A stretch of 64,000 nt of DNA from Nocardia vulneris. Lineage in GTDB: Bacteria; Actinomycetota; Actinomycetes; Mycobacteriales; Mycobacteriaceae. Numbering within the stretch: the first letter of the stretch is position 1; each line of letters begins with the position of its first letter. Below, piece after piece: positions 1 through 8,777 of this stretch. The position numbers and the translations under genes are program-made. The stretch spans positions 142,328 to 206,327 of the forward strand of contig NZ_BDCI01000010.1 in assembly GCF_001613425.1 (NCBI RefSeq). The letters run 5' to 3'. The notes beneath the pieces are model-generated. The model worked only from the letters and a program-made list of their open reading frames with translations, did not search any database and was not told the DNA's origin.

Positions 1-652
1 GTGCGAGCTGCTTGACCACCTCCGCCGCCAGGACCGCCTGTCCGGCCGCGGAGAAATGAATCCGGTCCGCGCTCAACAGATTCGGGCGGTCGTTGAGCGG
101 GTGCTCCCAGCACTCGACCACGGCGACATCGTATTCCGCGGCCAAGGCGCGGGTGAGGTCGTTGAGCCGGCGGACACGATCGGTCCAATCCGGGAAGACC
201 GGCACCACATAGGCTTTGCCGAGGGTGAAGACGGTCATCGTGGCGCCGGTGCGTGCACCCAGGCGATACATATCGCGCAGCTGCTGCTCGATCTCACCGA
301 AATCCGGTGTGCGGCGGACGATATCGTTGGCACCGCTGGACAGGTGCAAGAGGTCCGGGCCGAATTCCAGCAGTCGATCCGCTTGGTGCCGGACGACCTC
401 CGCGGTGGTCGCGCCGACCACACCGGTATTGCGATACGCGAGATCGGGCCGCACCCGGCGCAGCACGTCGGCGACGCGATCGGCCCAGCCGAGGGTCGTG
501 TAGCCGGGGCTGGGGTCGCCGGTGCCCACCGACAGGCTGTCTCCGATCACCGCGAAGCGCCGCCAGGGGGAGTCGTAGAGCAGGGCCGCGGCCTCCAGCG
601 GGGGTAGGCAGAACGGGTCGGTTTCTTCGGTGGTGGGGCACGCCACGGTCAT
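1..652 (-). CDS. SGNH/GDSL-family hydrolase, 3' end cut by window edge
   Basis: Probable SGNH-fold esterase or lipase. From the ATG at 652, 217 codons are open to the window edge, so the C-terminus is missing. The block I motif GDS is at about residues 37-39 (IGDSLSVGTGD). A GAND motif resembling block III lies in the middle, and DRIHFSAAG near the end carries the Asp-x-x-His pair of block V. There is no signal peptide, so it is probably cytoplasmic. It lies 39 bases downstream of the marR gene on the same strand. That gap holds a palindrome resembling the MarR sites, so MarR may control it. The substrate cannot be told from sequence. Confidence 0.85.
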   Translation of the reverse strand, partial: MTVACPTTEETDPFCLPPLEAAALLYDSPWRRFAVIGDSLSVGTGDPSPGYTTLGWADRVADVLRRVRPDLAYRNTGVVGATTAEVVRHQADRLLEFGPDLLHLSSGANDIVRRTPDFGEIEQQLRDMYRLGARTGATMTVFTLGKAYVVPVFPDWTDRVRRLNDLTRALAAEYDVAVVECWEHPLNDRPNLLSADRIHFSAAGQAVLAAEVVKQLA

Positions 653-661
653 GAACAAACA

Positions 662-677
662 ATACGTTCGACCGTAT
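662..677. promoter_or_regulatory. Imperfect palindrome before the SGNH hydrolase start
   Basis: ATACGTTCGACCGTAT has 5-bp perfect outer arms around a TTCGAC core. It lies 10 bases upstream of the hydrolase ATG and resembles the GTTCGAAC sites on the other side of marR. It is a candidate MarR operator; binding is inferred. Confidence 0.4.
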
Positions 678-691
678 GTCTATATCAAGGG

Positions 692-1126
692 TCAATCTTC
701 GGCCGCCATGGCTTGGAGTAGATCGCGCAGCGCGCGCTGCTGAGCGGCGGTGAGCGAGGTCAGCGGCGAGTCGGCATTGAGCAACTCGACCGCAACCGTC
801 CGCTGCCGGGCGCCGGCCGGGGTCAGCACGATCTGTTTGGCGCGCCGGTCGCTCGGGTGTGGCTCGCGGCGGATCAGCTCCTGTTCCTCGAGCCGGTCCA
901 GGACGAAGGTCGCATTGGACGGCTCGCACGACATCCGGGTGGCGAGTTCGCGTGCGGTGATCGGCTCTGACAATTCACGCAGGGCGATGACCTGGGACGG
1001 CGTCAGGTCCAACTGCTCGGCGACGCGACGGACGTGCTGGTCGAGGCGGTGGGTGAAGCGGTGCACGAGTTTGCAGACGTCCCGGTCGAGTTCGGTCTCC
1101 ACGGGCGGCGGGGGTCGGCGCTTCAT
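692..1126 (-). CDS. MarR-family transcriptional regulator
   Basis: A 144-residue winged-helix regulator. The segment SQVIALRELSEPITARELATRM followed by NATFVLDRLEEQ is the MarR recognition helix region, and EPHPSDRRAKQIVLTPAG is the classic wing with its conserved D-x-R. The ATG at 1126 gives a normal MarR length; an upstream in-frame start at 1180 would add a basic tail overlapping the operator region. It is divergent from the MFS gene at 1210, the usual layout for a repressor controlling an efflux pump. Its ligand is unknown. Confidence 0.9.
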   Translation of the reverse strand: MKRRPPPPVETELDRDVCKLVHRFTHRLDQHVRRVAEQLDLTPSQVIALRELSEPITARELATRMSCEPSNATFVLDRLEEQELIRREPHPSDRRAKQIVLTPAGARQRTVAVELLNADSPLTSLTAAQQRALRDLLQAMAAED

Positions 1127-1148
1127 TGCATCGAGTCTAGCGCGTATC

Positions 1149-1193
1149 GTTCGAACTGTGATAGTTCTAGTTCGTATCATTTGAGTTCGAACT
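1149..1193. promoter_or_regulatory. Paired palindromes between marR and the MFS gene
   Basis: GTTCGAAC occurs at 1149-1156 and again inside the perfect 10-bp palindrome AGTTCGAACT at 1184-1193, 35 bases apart, with the related TAGTTCGTAT between them. All lie in the divergent intergenic region, so they are likely MarR operators covering both promoters. Confidence 0.6.
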
Positions 1194-1209
1194 ATATGAG
1201 GATGCTCTG

Positions 1210-2388
1210 ATGCGCCCTGCTGTCCTGTCCCTGATGTTGGTGGTGTTCGGTCTGACGACCGGTGAGTTCGTGATCGCCGGGATCCTGCCGGAAGTGTCCG
1301 GCGGGCTATCGGTTTCGGTGCCCGCCGCGGGCATGCTGGTGACCGCCTACGCGATCGGCATGATCGTCGGCGGGCCGGTGGTGACCATGCTGACCGCGCG
1401 GGTGTCGCGCCGGCGGCTCGTCGTCGGGCTGGTCCTGTTCGCGATCTGCGCCAACCTGGGCTCGGCCTTCGCGCCGAATTATCCTGTGCTGCTGGCGATG
1501 CGGGCGGCCGCCGGACTGATCGTCGCCACCTTCTTCGCGGTCGCGATCGCCACCGCGGTCTCGACGGCCGAACCCGGGAAAGAAGCCACCGCGGTCGCGC
1601 GGGTCGCTCTCGGACTGAACCTCGGGATCGTGCTCGGCACGCCGATCGGCGCGCTGATCGGTCAAAACTTCGGCTGGCGGGCGACTTTCGTCGCGGTGGC
1701 GTTGTGCGTGGGTCTCGCGTTGCCCGTGGTGCTGCGGTACCTGCCGGACGCGCCCGGGACCGCTGCCGAATCGGTATTCGGGGAGTTGCGCGTGTTCGGC
1801 GACCGGGCGGTCTGGGCGGCGATCGCGCTGACGGTGCTCGGAAACATCGGCGTGGTCACCGTTTTCACCTTCATCACACCGCTGCTCACCGATTTCAGTG
1901 GATTCGGCGCGGGCGCGGTGCCGGTTCTGCTGCTGGTATACGGGGCGGGTGCGGTCGTCGGCAATCAGGTGGGCGGCTGGCTCGCCGACCGCACCCGGGC
2001 AGGGGTGGCGAGCCTGCTGGCGGCGCTCGCCGTGGTCCTCTTGCTGTTCTGGGCGCTCGGTGACGGCCGAATCGCCGCGGTGCTACTGACTTTCGGGCTC
2101 GGCGCGCTCGCGTTCGCGATCGTTCCCGGCATGCAGACCCGGGTGATCGCCGCGGCCGCCGCAGCGCCGACCCTGGCCGTCGCGGTGAATGCCTCCGGCT
2201 TCCAGCTGGCGGCCGCCGGCGCGGGCCGGCTGGGTGGCTGGGTGCTCGGCGACGGTTCGGGGCTGCGGGCGATTCCCCTGGTGGGCGCGGTGCTGACGCT
2301 CGCCGGCCTGGCCCTGGCGCTCGTGCTGCTGTGGCGGGACCGCGAACAGGTCGGCGAGTCCGCGCCGGAGCTGGCCGAGAAGCGTTAG
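1210..2388 (+). CDS. MFS transporter, DHA1 family (AraJ/YdhP-like)
   Basis: A 392-residue integral membrane protein with about 12 hydrophobic segments. The start resembles DHA1 drug or sugar exporters (TTGEFVIAGILPE close to residues 17-29). Loop 2-3 carries the basic motif A region (ARVSRRRLVVG), and motif C-like glycine-rich residues follow in helix 5. It probably exports a small amphiphilic compound by proton antiport. The divergent marR gene and operator-like palindromes upstream suggest drug-responsive expression. Its stop overlaps that of the convergent hydrolase gene by three bases. The substrate is not predictable. Confidence 0.88.
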   Translation: MRPAVLSLMLVVFGLTTGEFVIAGILPEVSGGLSVSVPAAGMLVTAYAIGMIVGGPVVTMLTARVSRRRLVVGLVLFAICANLGSAFAPNYPVLLAMRAAAGLIVATFFAVAIATAVSTAEPGKEATAVARVALGLNLGIVLGTPIGALIGQNFGWRATFVAVALCVGLALPVVLRYLPDAPGTAAESVFGELRVFGDRAVWAAIALTVLGNIGVVTVFTFITPLLTDFSGFGAGAVPVLLLVYGAGAVVGNQVGGWLADRTRAGVASLLAALAVVLLLFWALGDGRIAAVLLTFGLGALAFAIVPGMQTRVIAAAAAAPTLAVAVNASGFQLAAAGAGRLGGWVLGDGSGLRAIPLVGAVLTLAGLALALVLLWRDREQVGESAPELAEKR

Positions 2389-3317
2389 GCGGTCAGTGCT
2401 TTCGCGACGATGCCGCCGGTGATCGCCTTCGTCAGATAGTGGGTCGAGTCGTGCGGGCTGGCGCCGTTGTCCAGTGGTTCCTCGGTGACCGGCACCACGC
2501 CGGCGCCGGGGAACGGCGGGAAGAACGGGGTGAGATCGAGATGCGCGGCGACCAGATCGTCGCGGTCCACCAGATTGTGCCAAGCGGCAACGGCTTTCGG
2601 GACCATGGCCGGTTGCGGGCGGAGCCGCTCGTAGATGACGGTGCGCAGGCCGAGCGGGGAACCCATGGTCAGCAGGGTCACCTCTTGGTCGACGCGATGC
2701 AGCGCCTCGTAGGCGACGACCGAGCCGAGCGAATGCGCGACGACCAGTTCGGTCTCCGGCCCCACCTGCGCGAGCACCTGCTGTTGCGCGTACTCGCGCA
2801 CGTTCTCGTCGGTGAAATAGCGGGCCACCTGGGACAGCGCGCGCACCACGAACTTCTCCGCAAGCCCGATGCCGAACGGTGCGAACCAGCGCAGCCGCAC
2901 CAAGGCGTTGAGTGCCGGGCGCAGTGCGGCTTTGGGTCCCTGCGGCTTGGCCTCCGGCGGCACCACCGCGGTGAGGCGCTGGGCGGTCAATCGATCCCGC
3001 TGGTCGCCCGCGTGCTCGGCGGCCGTGGCCAACCAGAGTTCGGCGAGCTGTTCCATCAGCTCGAGTTGCTCTGCGTCGAGATCGCCGACGGCGCCGCCCT
3101 GCGCTCCTTCGGCCAAGAACTGATTGCCGTAGAACGCCATCCTGGTCGAGATGTCGCCCGGTCTTCCGTTGCGCCACAGGCGATCGGCGAGTTCCAGGTC
3201 GCCGTGGTTGCGCACCCCGCCCGCGAGGCCGGGCAACCACTGCGCCTCCAGCGTGTCGGCCGACGCCTGTTCCTGTGCGATGCCGTGTACGAGGACGATC
3301 GTTGCCAACGTCCCCAC
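2385..3317 (-). CDS. Alpha/beta hydrolase, lipase-like
   Basis: A cytoplasmic alpha/beta hydrolase of about 310 residues. The oxyanion strand IVLVHGIAQ is near the N-terminus, the nucleophile elbow AHSLGS lies mid-protein, and HDSTHYL near the C-terminus supplies a plausible catalytic His. The Ser motif lies in a long helical cap context similar to PGAP1 or triacylglycerol-lipase-like proteins. GTG at 3317 and TTG at 3308 both follow the ribosome site GGAGGAAAGG; TTG has the better spacing, while an ATG at 3389 would add an unusual basic leader. It converges on the MFS gene. The substrate is unknown. Confidence 0.75.
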   Translation of the reverse strand: MGTLATIVLVHGIAQEQASADTLEAQWLPGLAGGVRNHGDLELADRLWRNGRPGDISTRMAFYGNQFLAEGAQGGAVGDLDAEQLELMEQLAELWLATAAEHAGDQRDRLTAQRLTAVVPPEAKPQGPKAALRPALNALVRLRWFAPFGIGLAEKFVVRALSQVARYFTDENVREYAQQQVLAQVGPETELVVAHSLGSVVAYEALHRVDQEVTLLTMGSPLGLRTVIYERLRPQPAMVPKAVAAWHNLVDRDDLVAAHLDLTPFFPPFPGAGVVPVTEEPLDNGASPHDSTHYLTKAITGGIVAKALTA

Positions 3318-3449
3318 CCCTTTCCTCCGGCCGTGCGGCCTGCGCCATAGCGCCGTGCCTTCCGTCGGGATCGAAGACGCTCTGAGCATAATCCCGCCAT
3401 CCCCAACCCGCCCCGCGAATCAGCCCTCCGACAGCCGTTCGCTACCTGA

Positions 3450-4385
3450 TCAACTCGCGAGGTCGGCGGGGTCGGTGTTTGCGCCGCAGAGGATGACGCA
3501 GACTTTTTCGTTGGGTGCTGGGGTGTAGGCGGAGGAGTGAAGGGCGGCCGGGGCGGTGGCGGCGCCGTGTTCTACGGCGAGGCGGTGCTCTTCCCAGAGG
3601 GTGCGGCGGGTGGCGATGATGGCTTCGTCGTCGACCAGGATCGAGTCGACGCGGTAGGACTGGGCGGCGTGCAGGGCCAATGCGGTGGCGCGGCGGGCGC
3701 CGAGGGAGTCGGCGGCGATCGAGTCGACCGGGACGTCGACCAGGTGGCCGGCCTCGACGGCGGCGTGCAGCGCTCGGCAGTTCCGTGGCTCGACGGCGAC
3801 CGTGCGGATGCCGTAATGGTCTGCGGCGGTGGCGATTCCGGCGAACAACCCGCCGCCGCCGACGGCGACCACGACGGTGTCGAGGTCGGGCATCCGCTGC
3901 CGGATCTCTTCCATGAGGGTGCCTGCCCCCGCGGCGATCAACGGATGGTCGTAGGCGTGGGACAGCAGTGCGCCGGTCGAGGCCGCGAAATCCTGGCTCG
4001 CCGCCAGCGCGTCCGCGTACTGCGTGCCGACCAGATGCACTGTGGCGCCATAGGAATGCAGCCGCCGCACCTTCACCTCCGGTGCGGTGGCGGGCAGGAA
4101 CACGGTGGCTTCGACACCCTGCGTCCGGGCCGCCCAGGCACAGGCGAGCCCGGCGTTACCACCCGAGGCGATCGTCACGCCCGCCGCGGGCAGGGTGCCG
4201 TTCTCCTGATGCGCCAGTAGGAAATTCAGCGCACCGCGGACCTTGAAACTACCGGTGTGCTGGAGCAGTTCCAGCGCGAACCACAGGTTCCCCGCACCGT
4301 CGCCCGCGGGCGCGAGGGTGATCGGCCGCACCCGGTGCGCCACCCGCGCGACGGCGGCCTTGATATCGGTGTGGCCGAGTTCCAT
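3450..4385 (-). CDS. PLP-dependent threonine/serine dehydratase-like protein
   Basis: A 311-residue fold-type II PLP enzyme. Lys48 in the SFKVRGA motif is the expected Schiff-base lysine, SGGNAG binds the substrate carboxylate, and VGGGGLFAGI binds the PLP phosphate. There is no C-terminal ACT domain, so it resembles catabolic threonine/serine dehydratases rather than biosynthetic IlvA. The expected reaction is threonine to 2-oxobutanoate or serine to pyruvate. It starts 8 bases after the stop of the DUF2156 gene and is probably cotranscribed with it; the link between the two is not obvious. Confidence 0.88.
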   Translation of the reverse strand: MELGHTDIKAAVARVAHRVRPITLAPAGDGAGNLWFALELLQHTGSFKVRGALNFLLAHQENGTLPAAGVTIASGGNAGLACAWAARTQGVEATVFLPATAPEVKVRRLHSYGATVHLVGTQYADALAASQDFAASTGALLSHAYDHPLIAAGAGTLMEEIRQRMPDLDTVVVAVGGGGLFAGIATAADHYGIRTVAVEPRNCRALHAAVEAGHLVDVPVDSIAADSLGARRATALALHAAQSYRVDSILVDDEAIIATRRTLWEEHRLAVEHGAATAPAALHSSAYTPAPNEKVCVILCGANTDPADLAS

Positions 4386-4393
4386 TGTGCTCC

Positions 4394-5839
4394 TCAGTGT
4401 TCGCGGCGGTGCGGTGCGAACTCCAGGGTAAGCAGCGCGGCGGCCGCGATGAGCACCTCGCGCCAGCGGATCAGCACATACCGCTGGTCGGACAGCGCGT
4501 GGAACTTGCGCAGGAACCGATACAGCGATTCCAGCCGGATGAGCGGATCGCCGAGGTGCACGAGCGCATACATCAGCTTCGCGGTGCGCGACTTCTCTTT
4601 GTCGGCGAACAGCTCCGGGAATGGCGCGAAGGCCAACGAGATCCGAGTGATGCCGTGCTCGCGGGCGTAGTCGACCAGATCGATGATCATCCGCTCGTCC
4701 AGGCCGTTCGGGGCGCCCTTGCGCCGCCACGGCACGTCGAGGCTGAGTTCGCGGCCGCGCCCGGAGATGCCGTAGCGCTGGAAGCCCGACACCGTGCCGT
4801 CCGCGTCCTTGGCCATGACCACCAGCATGTTCGGGTTCCGGCCGTCCAGCAGGTGATCCAGGATCATCGAGAAGCCGCGGGTCTGCCTGCCCTTACCCCA
4901 TTCGTCGACGATGCCGAGCAGTTCGGCGCGCTGGCCGTCGGTCAGGGCCGACTCGTCCACGATCTCGGTGGTGACGCCGAAATTGCGGGTGCGGCTGACG
5001 GCTTGGCGCAGGTTGCGGAAATGCCGGCCGACCATCGCGAAATCATCGACCTCGAGCATCACGTCGCGTCCGATCGGAACGGCGTGCAGCCCACGGTGTT
5101 CCAGCGCGCGCACGCGCCACAGCTCGGTCAACTCCGGGCTCGCGCCGAGTACGGCGATGCGCCAGCCCTGATTGAGCGCGAACTCGGAGAACTCGGTGAG
5201 CAGCGCGGGGAAGGCGGCGCGGTCGCCGATCGGATCGCCCGCGACCACGGCGATACCGAAGCGGGCCCGATAGCCGATGCCCGCGGTCGAATCCGCGTTG
5301 AAGAAGTAGGTTTTCGAGGAGTGCAGCGCGAAGGGGGCGAGCGGATCCCGTTCGGTGCGGCCGACGAGTTCGGCGACCCGGTACAGCTGATCGGGCTGCG
5401 GCCTGCTGGATTGCGGGAGCACCAGCAGGAAACCGCTCGACGCGAGCAGCACGAAACCGTAGCCGGGATGTTCGGCGCGATAGGCGAGATGGGCGATGGC
5501 CAGGACGAGCAGCGCGACCGCGAAGTGGGCCAGCGTGATCGGCCTGCGCAGGTGCAGCCCGCGGGCCACGAAGACACCGGCGAGCGAGACGGCGACGAAC
5601 CACGCGTGGTCGACGCCGTGGTTCGCGGCCTGATGTGCCTCGTACACGAGCAGCACGCTGATCGCCAGGGCGGCGCCGATGAACACCGGCCGCACCCACG
5701 AGTCCGCCGGGAAAGCGGCTTGCCGGTATCCGATTCGCGTCGCCAAGCGCGCGGGCACGGCGGCCGCGGCGCGTTCCTCGCTCACATCCCCACCAGCTTC
5801 GCCATGTGGTCCTCCCGATGATCGCCTACCGAACAACAT
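4394..5839 (-). CDS. DUF2156 membrane protein, LysX/MprF-like aminoacyl-phosphatidylglycerol synthase
   Basis: A 481-residue protein with about five to six N-terminal transmembrane segments (roughly residues 50-150) followed by a DUF2156 GNAT-like domain (about 165-445). The segment HSSKTYFFNADSTAGIGYR and the later MLVVMAKDADG and ISLAFAPFPELF match the catalytic domain that moves an aminoacyl group from tRNA to phosphatidylglycerol in MprF and the N-terminal half of mycobacterial LysX. There is no fused lysyl-tRNA synthetase. It likely alters membrane charge and cationic-peptide resistance. It is upstream of, and probably in an operon with, the PLP dehydratase. Confidence 0.85.
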   Translation of the reverse strand: MLFGRRSSGGPHGEAGGDVSEERAAAAVPARLATRIGYRQAAFPADSWVRPVFIGAALAISVLLVYEAHQAANHGVDHAWFVAVSLAGVFVARGLHLRRPITLAHFAVALLVLAIAHLAYRAEHPGYGFVLLASSGFLLVLPQSSRPQPDQLYRVAELVGRTERDPLAPFALHSSKTYFFNADSTAGIGYRARFGIAVVAGDPIGDRAAFPALLTEFSEFALNQGWRIAVLGASPELTELWRVRALEHRGLHAVPIGRDVMLEVDDFAMVGRHFRNLRQAVSRTRNFGVTTEIVDESALTDGQRAELLGIVDEWGKGRQTRGFSMILDHLLDGRNPNMLVVMAKDADGTVSGFQRYGISGRGRELSLDVPWRRKGAPNGLDERMIIDLVDYAREHGITRISLAFAPFPELFADKEKSRTAKLMYALVHLGDPLIRLESLYRFLRKFHALSDQRYVLIRWREVLIAAAALLTLEFAPHRREH

Positions 5840-5965
5840 TAAGCGGAACCGGCGGTAACGGGGAACAGCGGTCCCCGAAAACCGGCCGGTTGGTCGCGTG
5901 ACGGCACGATCCCGCGGTTGCTGGGGCCGAGGCCGACCCCAGGCGAAACATAGGATGATTCGGAC

Positions 5966-6736
5966 TTATTCCGCGGAGAGCGAACGCCGGAACAATGTCA
6001 CAAGATCGTCCAGGTGACGTCGGTAGGCGTCCTCTCGGTACACCGGGATGTCCCGCATGGTGAAACCGTGCGGTGCATCGGGGTAGACGACGGAGGTGTA
6101 CCGCGTGCCCGCGGCGTCCAGTGCCTGCTCGAGGCGGGCGATCTGCTCGGGCGGCATGGACGAATCCTGATCGGCGTGCGCGACGAACACCTCCGCGGTG
6201 ATGCCCGGCGCCGCGAAGTGCGGGCTGTCCGGCTGGTCCGCGGCGGCGAGGTTGCCGCCGTGGAAGCTGGCCGCGGCGGCGATGCGATCGCCGAACGCCG
6301 CGGCGGTGCGCAACGCGAGCCGCCCGCCCATGCAGTAGCCGGTGGTGGCCACTGGGCCTGGGGTCACCGCCGGGGCGGCGGCGAGCCAGTCCAGGTAGTA
6401 CTGCGCGTCCTGCAGGGCGCCCTCGGGCGTGAGGGCGGCGCGCACCGGCGCCAGCTCGGCGAAGAACGCGGCACCCGCATCCGGCTCGGTGAAGTCCGGC
6501 ATGGGCAGCACCGGCGCGCGGCCGGTGCGATAGAAGATGTTCGGCGCGAGCACGCTGAAACCTTGCGCCGCAATGGTCTCCACCAGTTCGCGCAGGTAGG
6601 GACGCAAGCCGAACGCGTCCATGTAGAGCAGGACGCCGGGGTGGCGGGCGCCGTCGTCCGGATGTGCGAAGTAGGCGTCCGCGGTGCCGTCGGGGAGGGG
6701 AATATCGATCGCCTGAAAAGCCACAGGGGAAGTCAC
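5966..6736 (-). CDS. Dienelactone hydrolase family protein
   Basis: An alpha/beta hydrolase of the DLH family, about 256 residues. GYCMGGR carries the Cys nucleophile typical of dienelactone hydrolases, HADQD the acid region, and DAPHGF the catalytic His. It is expected to hydrolyse small lactones or esters in the cytoplasm. The start is uncertain: GTG at 6736 begins just before the conserved PVAFQAIDIPL strand, while ATG at 6781 adds an Arg-rich leader not typical of the family. It stands alone; there are no catechol-pathway genes beside it. Confidence 0.85.
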   Translation of the reverse strand: MTSPVAFQAIDIPLPDGTADAYFAHPDDGARHPGVLLYMDAFGLRPYLRELVETIAAQGFSVLAPNIFYRTGRAPVLPMPDFTEPDAGAAFFAELAPVRAALTPEGALQDAQYYLDWLAAAPAVTPGPVATTGYCMGGRLALRTAAAFGDRIAAAASFHGGNLAAADQPDSPHFAAPGITAEVFVAHADQDSSMPPEQIARLEQALDAAGTRYTSVVYPDAPHGFTMRDIPVYREDAYRRHLDDLVTLFRRSLSAE

Positions 6737-6994
6737 CGGAGCGAGTCTACGGAGGAATATCGGCGCCGGTCGACCCGTCATTACCTTGGCAAATTACCGC
6801 ATATCTCGGCGATTTCGGGCGTGTGTACGCTCCATTCGCCGCTGAAGTTGACATGCTCTCTGTCGGTGCCGTGTACGGCTCCCGAGTGGTCACGTTTCAC
6901 CAGCGCCCGCGGGGTCCGCGCGATTACGTCACCGTGTTCGATCGCCGATCCGTACCAATCGCCTGGTGAATGGGCGCGACGAGAGGTTTGACTC

Positions 6995-7498
6995 GTGAAA
7001 TTGAGCTGGCTGGTGGTTCCGGCGCTGGTCGCCGTTGCGGTGACAGGGTGCTCCGACGACACGTCGACGAGCCCGGAAGCGACCTCGTCGAGTGGTGCGG
7101 CGACCTCGAGTTCCGCTGCTCCGGCTGCCGATTCGAACAATGACGACGAAGCGGGCGGTGTGCGAATCGCGCTCGGTGAGACCAAAAAGGTCCCGATTCC
7201 CGCCGATGCGGTGATGGATATCCGAGTGCCCGCGGACTGGGGCGCCGCCGCGAATACGTTGCGCTGCACCGCGGTGGACAGTTCCGGCCGGAACGAAGAT
7301 CTCCGGTCGAGCGACGTGAAAAAGACCGAAACGGTCAATGGCAAGGACTGGGTCACCGTGTGGACGTTTTCGTCCGCGCCCGCCGGTGAGGTCACCGTGG
7401 GGTGCAAGGACCCCGACTCGAGCATCGCGGCCGCCCATCCCGCGCCGTTCGTCCGCGTGGTCCCGCGCGGGGTGCTTCCGGTGCCGCCGCAGCGCTGA
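6995..7498 (+). CDS. Small secreted lipoprotein, unknown function
   Basis: A 167-residue protein with a GTG start. Its signal peptide ends in the lipobox VTGC, so Cys19 should be lipidated and the protein held on the outer face of the membrane. A Ser/Thr/Ala-rich linker (about residues 22-50) leads to a compact domain with two cysteines, at CTAVDSS and GCKDPDS, that could pair. I do not recognise the fold. It is transcribed away from the DLH gene and ends 75 bases before the AraC-type regulator; no functional link is visible. Confidence 0.8.
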   Translation: MKLSWLVVPALVAVAVTGCSDDTSTSPEATSSSGAATSSSAAPAADSNNDDEAGGVRIALGETKKVPIPADAVMDIRVPADWGAAANTLRCTAVDSSGRNEDLRSSDVKKTETVNGKDWVTVWTFSSAPAGEVTVGCKDPDSSIAAAHPAPFVRVVPRGVLPVPPQR

Positions 7499-7573
7499 GC
7501 CCGCCTGCCGTTCTCGGCGGTCATGCGCGCGAACGCAGCCGACCCTGTCGGCGGATGCCGGTAGCGTCGAGTC

Positions 7574-8308
7574 ATGAGCGCAGGCGGGTACCGGGAGCGG
7601 CCGTCGCGGTTCGCCCCGGCCGTGGCGTGGACCCGCACGGTGACCGCCCGGGACGCCACCGTGCCGGTGTTGCCGGACGGCTGCATGGATCTGCTGTGGG
7701 TCGGCGGACGACTGGTGGTGGCCGGACCCGATACCCGGGCTTTCCGGCCGGTGGTCGCGGCCGGTACCCGGTATGCCGGGTTGCGCTTTTTTCCCGGCAC
7801 CGCGCCCGCCTTGCTCGGGGTGCCCGCGGCGGAACTGCGGGACCAGCGCGTCGAACTGGAGCAGATCTGGTCGTCGGCGTCGGTGCGGCGGTTGGCCGAC
7901 CAGGTGACCGAAGCGCCGGATCCGCTGGCGGCCATGGAGGCGATCGTCCTGCGGCGCGCCGCCGCGGTGTCGCCGCCCGACCCGGTGCTCCGGCGGGTGG
8001 TCTCGGCCTTGGACGCGGGCTGGTCCGTCGGGGCGACCGCGGCGGCGGCGGGGCTCAATGCTCGGCTGCTGCATCGGCGTTCGCTCGCCGCCTTCGGTTA
8101 CGGGCCCAAGACCCTCGCCCGGGTGCTGCGCCTGCAGCGCGCGCTGGCGCAGGCCCGCGCGGGCATGTCGTTCGCCGCGACCGCGGTCGGCGCCGGTTAT
8201 GCGGATCAGGCCCATCTGGCGCGCGAGGTCCGAGATCTCACCGGAATGCCCTTGGGGCAGGTGCTCACTCGATCAGGGACCGCCGCGGACCAGGCGAGCG
8301 TCGGCTGA
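7574..8308 (+). CDS. AraC-family helix-turn-helix regulator with DUF6597-type N-terminus
   Basis: A 244-residue regulator. The N-terminal domain (about 1-130), with LPDGCMDLLWVGG and GLRFFPG, is the pattern of the DUF6597 sensor domain of actinobacterial AraC proteins. The C-terminal helix-turn-helix pair (about 140-235) includes SFAATAVGAGYADQAHLAREV and the closing TGMPLGQ. It ends 6 bases before the convergent VOC protein gene. The target and ligand are unknown; the neighbouring VOC/arsC genes are possible but unproven targets. Confidence 0.85.
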   Translation: MSAGGYRERPSRFAPAVAWTRTVTARDATVPVLPDGCMDLLWVGGRLVVAGPDTRAFRPVVAAGTRYAGLRFFPGTAPALLGVPAAELRDQRVELEQIWSSASVRRLADQVTEAPDPLAAMEAIVLRRAAAVSPPDPVLRRVVSALDAGWSVGATAAAAGLNARLLHRRSLAAFGYGPKTLARVLRLQRALAQARAGMSFAATAVGAGYADQAHLAREVRDLTGMPLGQVLTRSGTAADQASVG

Positions 8309-8314
8309 CCCGTT

Positions 8315-8713
8315 TCAGTCGGTGGGGAGCGCGGCGTACAGGTCGATGCCGTTGCCGTCCGGGTCGAGCACGACCGCGTATCGCTGGCCCCAGAACGCGT
8401 CCCACGGCTTCAGTTCGCCGTGGTAGCCCGCGTCGACCAGATCGGTGTAGACGGCGTCGACTTCGGCGGGATCGGCGCACCGGAAGGCCAAGCCGATCCG
8501 GCCCGCGCTCGCCGGGGGTGTCCAGGTGGGGTGGAACGACTTGATCGTGGCCTCGGTGTCCAGGGCCAGCCGCAGTCCGTTCGGCAGGGCCGCCTCGGCA
8601 TGCGGCGCCGCTTCCGAGCCTTCGGGGAAGTCGAGGCCGAGCCGCCGATAGAACGCGACCGAGGCGCTCATATCGGTGACGACAAGGCCGGCGACGTCGA
8701 GTTGAGGAGTCAT
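8315..8713 (-). CDS. VOC (glyoxalase/bleomycin-resistance) family protein
   Basis: A 132-residue single-unit VOC fold with two beta-alpha-beta-beta-beta modules: DVAGLVVTDMSASVAFYRRLGLDFP at the front, then YAVVLDPDGNGIDLY, whose final residues usually supply a metal ligand. It would act as a dimer, as a dioxygenase, isomerase or drug-binding protein; the class cannot be fixed. The ATG at 8713 places the first strand at the normal distance. It lies 64 bases downstream of arsC on the same strand and may be cotranscribed. Confidence 0.85.
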   Translation of the reverse strand: MTPQLDVAGLVVTDMSASVAFYRRLGLDFPEGSEAAPHAEAALPNGLRLALDTEATIKSFHPTWTPPASAGRIGLAFRCADPAEVDAVYTDLVDAGYHGELKPWDAFWGQRYAVVLDPDGNGIDLYAALPTD

Positions 8714-8777
8714 ACCCGAACGGTAGCCAGCCGCGGGCGCCGCAGTCTTGAACGAATCGGACACCGCGGCCGGCCGG

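Noticed and set aside
4385..5821. Long plus-strand frame opposite the DUF2156 gene
   Set aside because: It has no recognisable domain and is the GC-driven antisense shadow of a clear membrane protein on the other strand; many such frames occur across the window.
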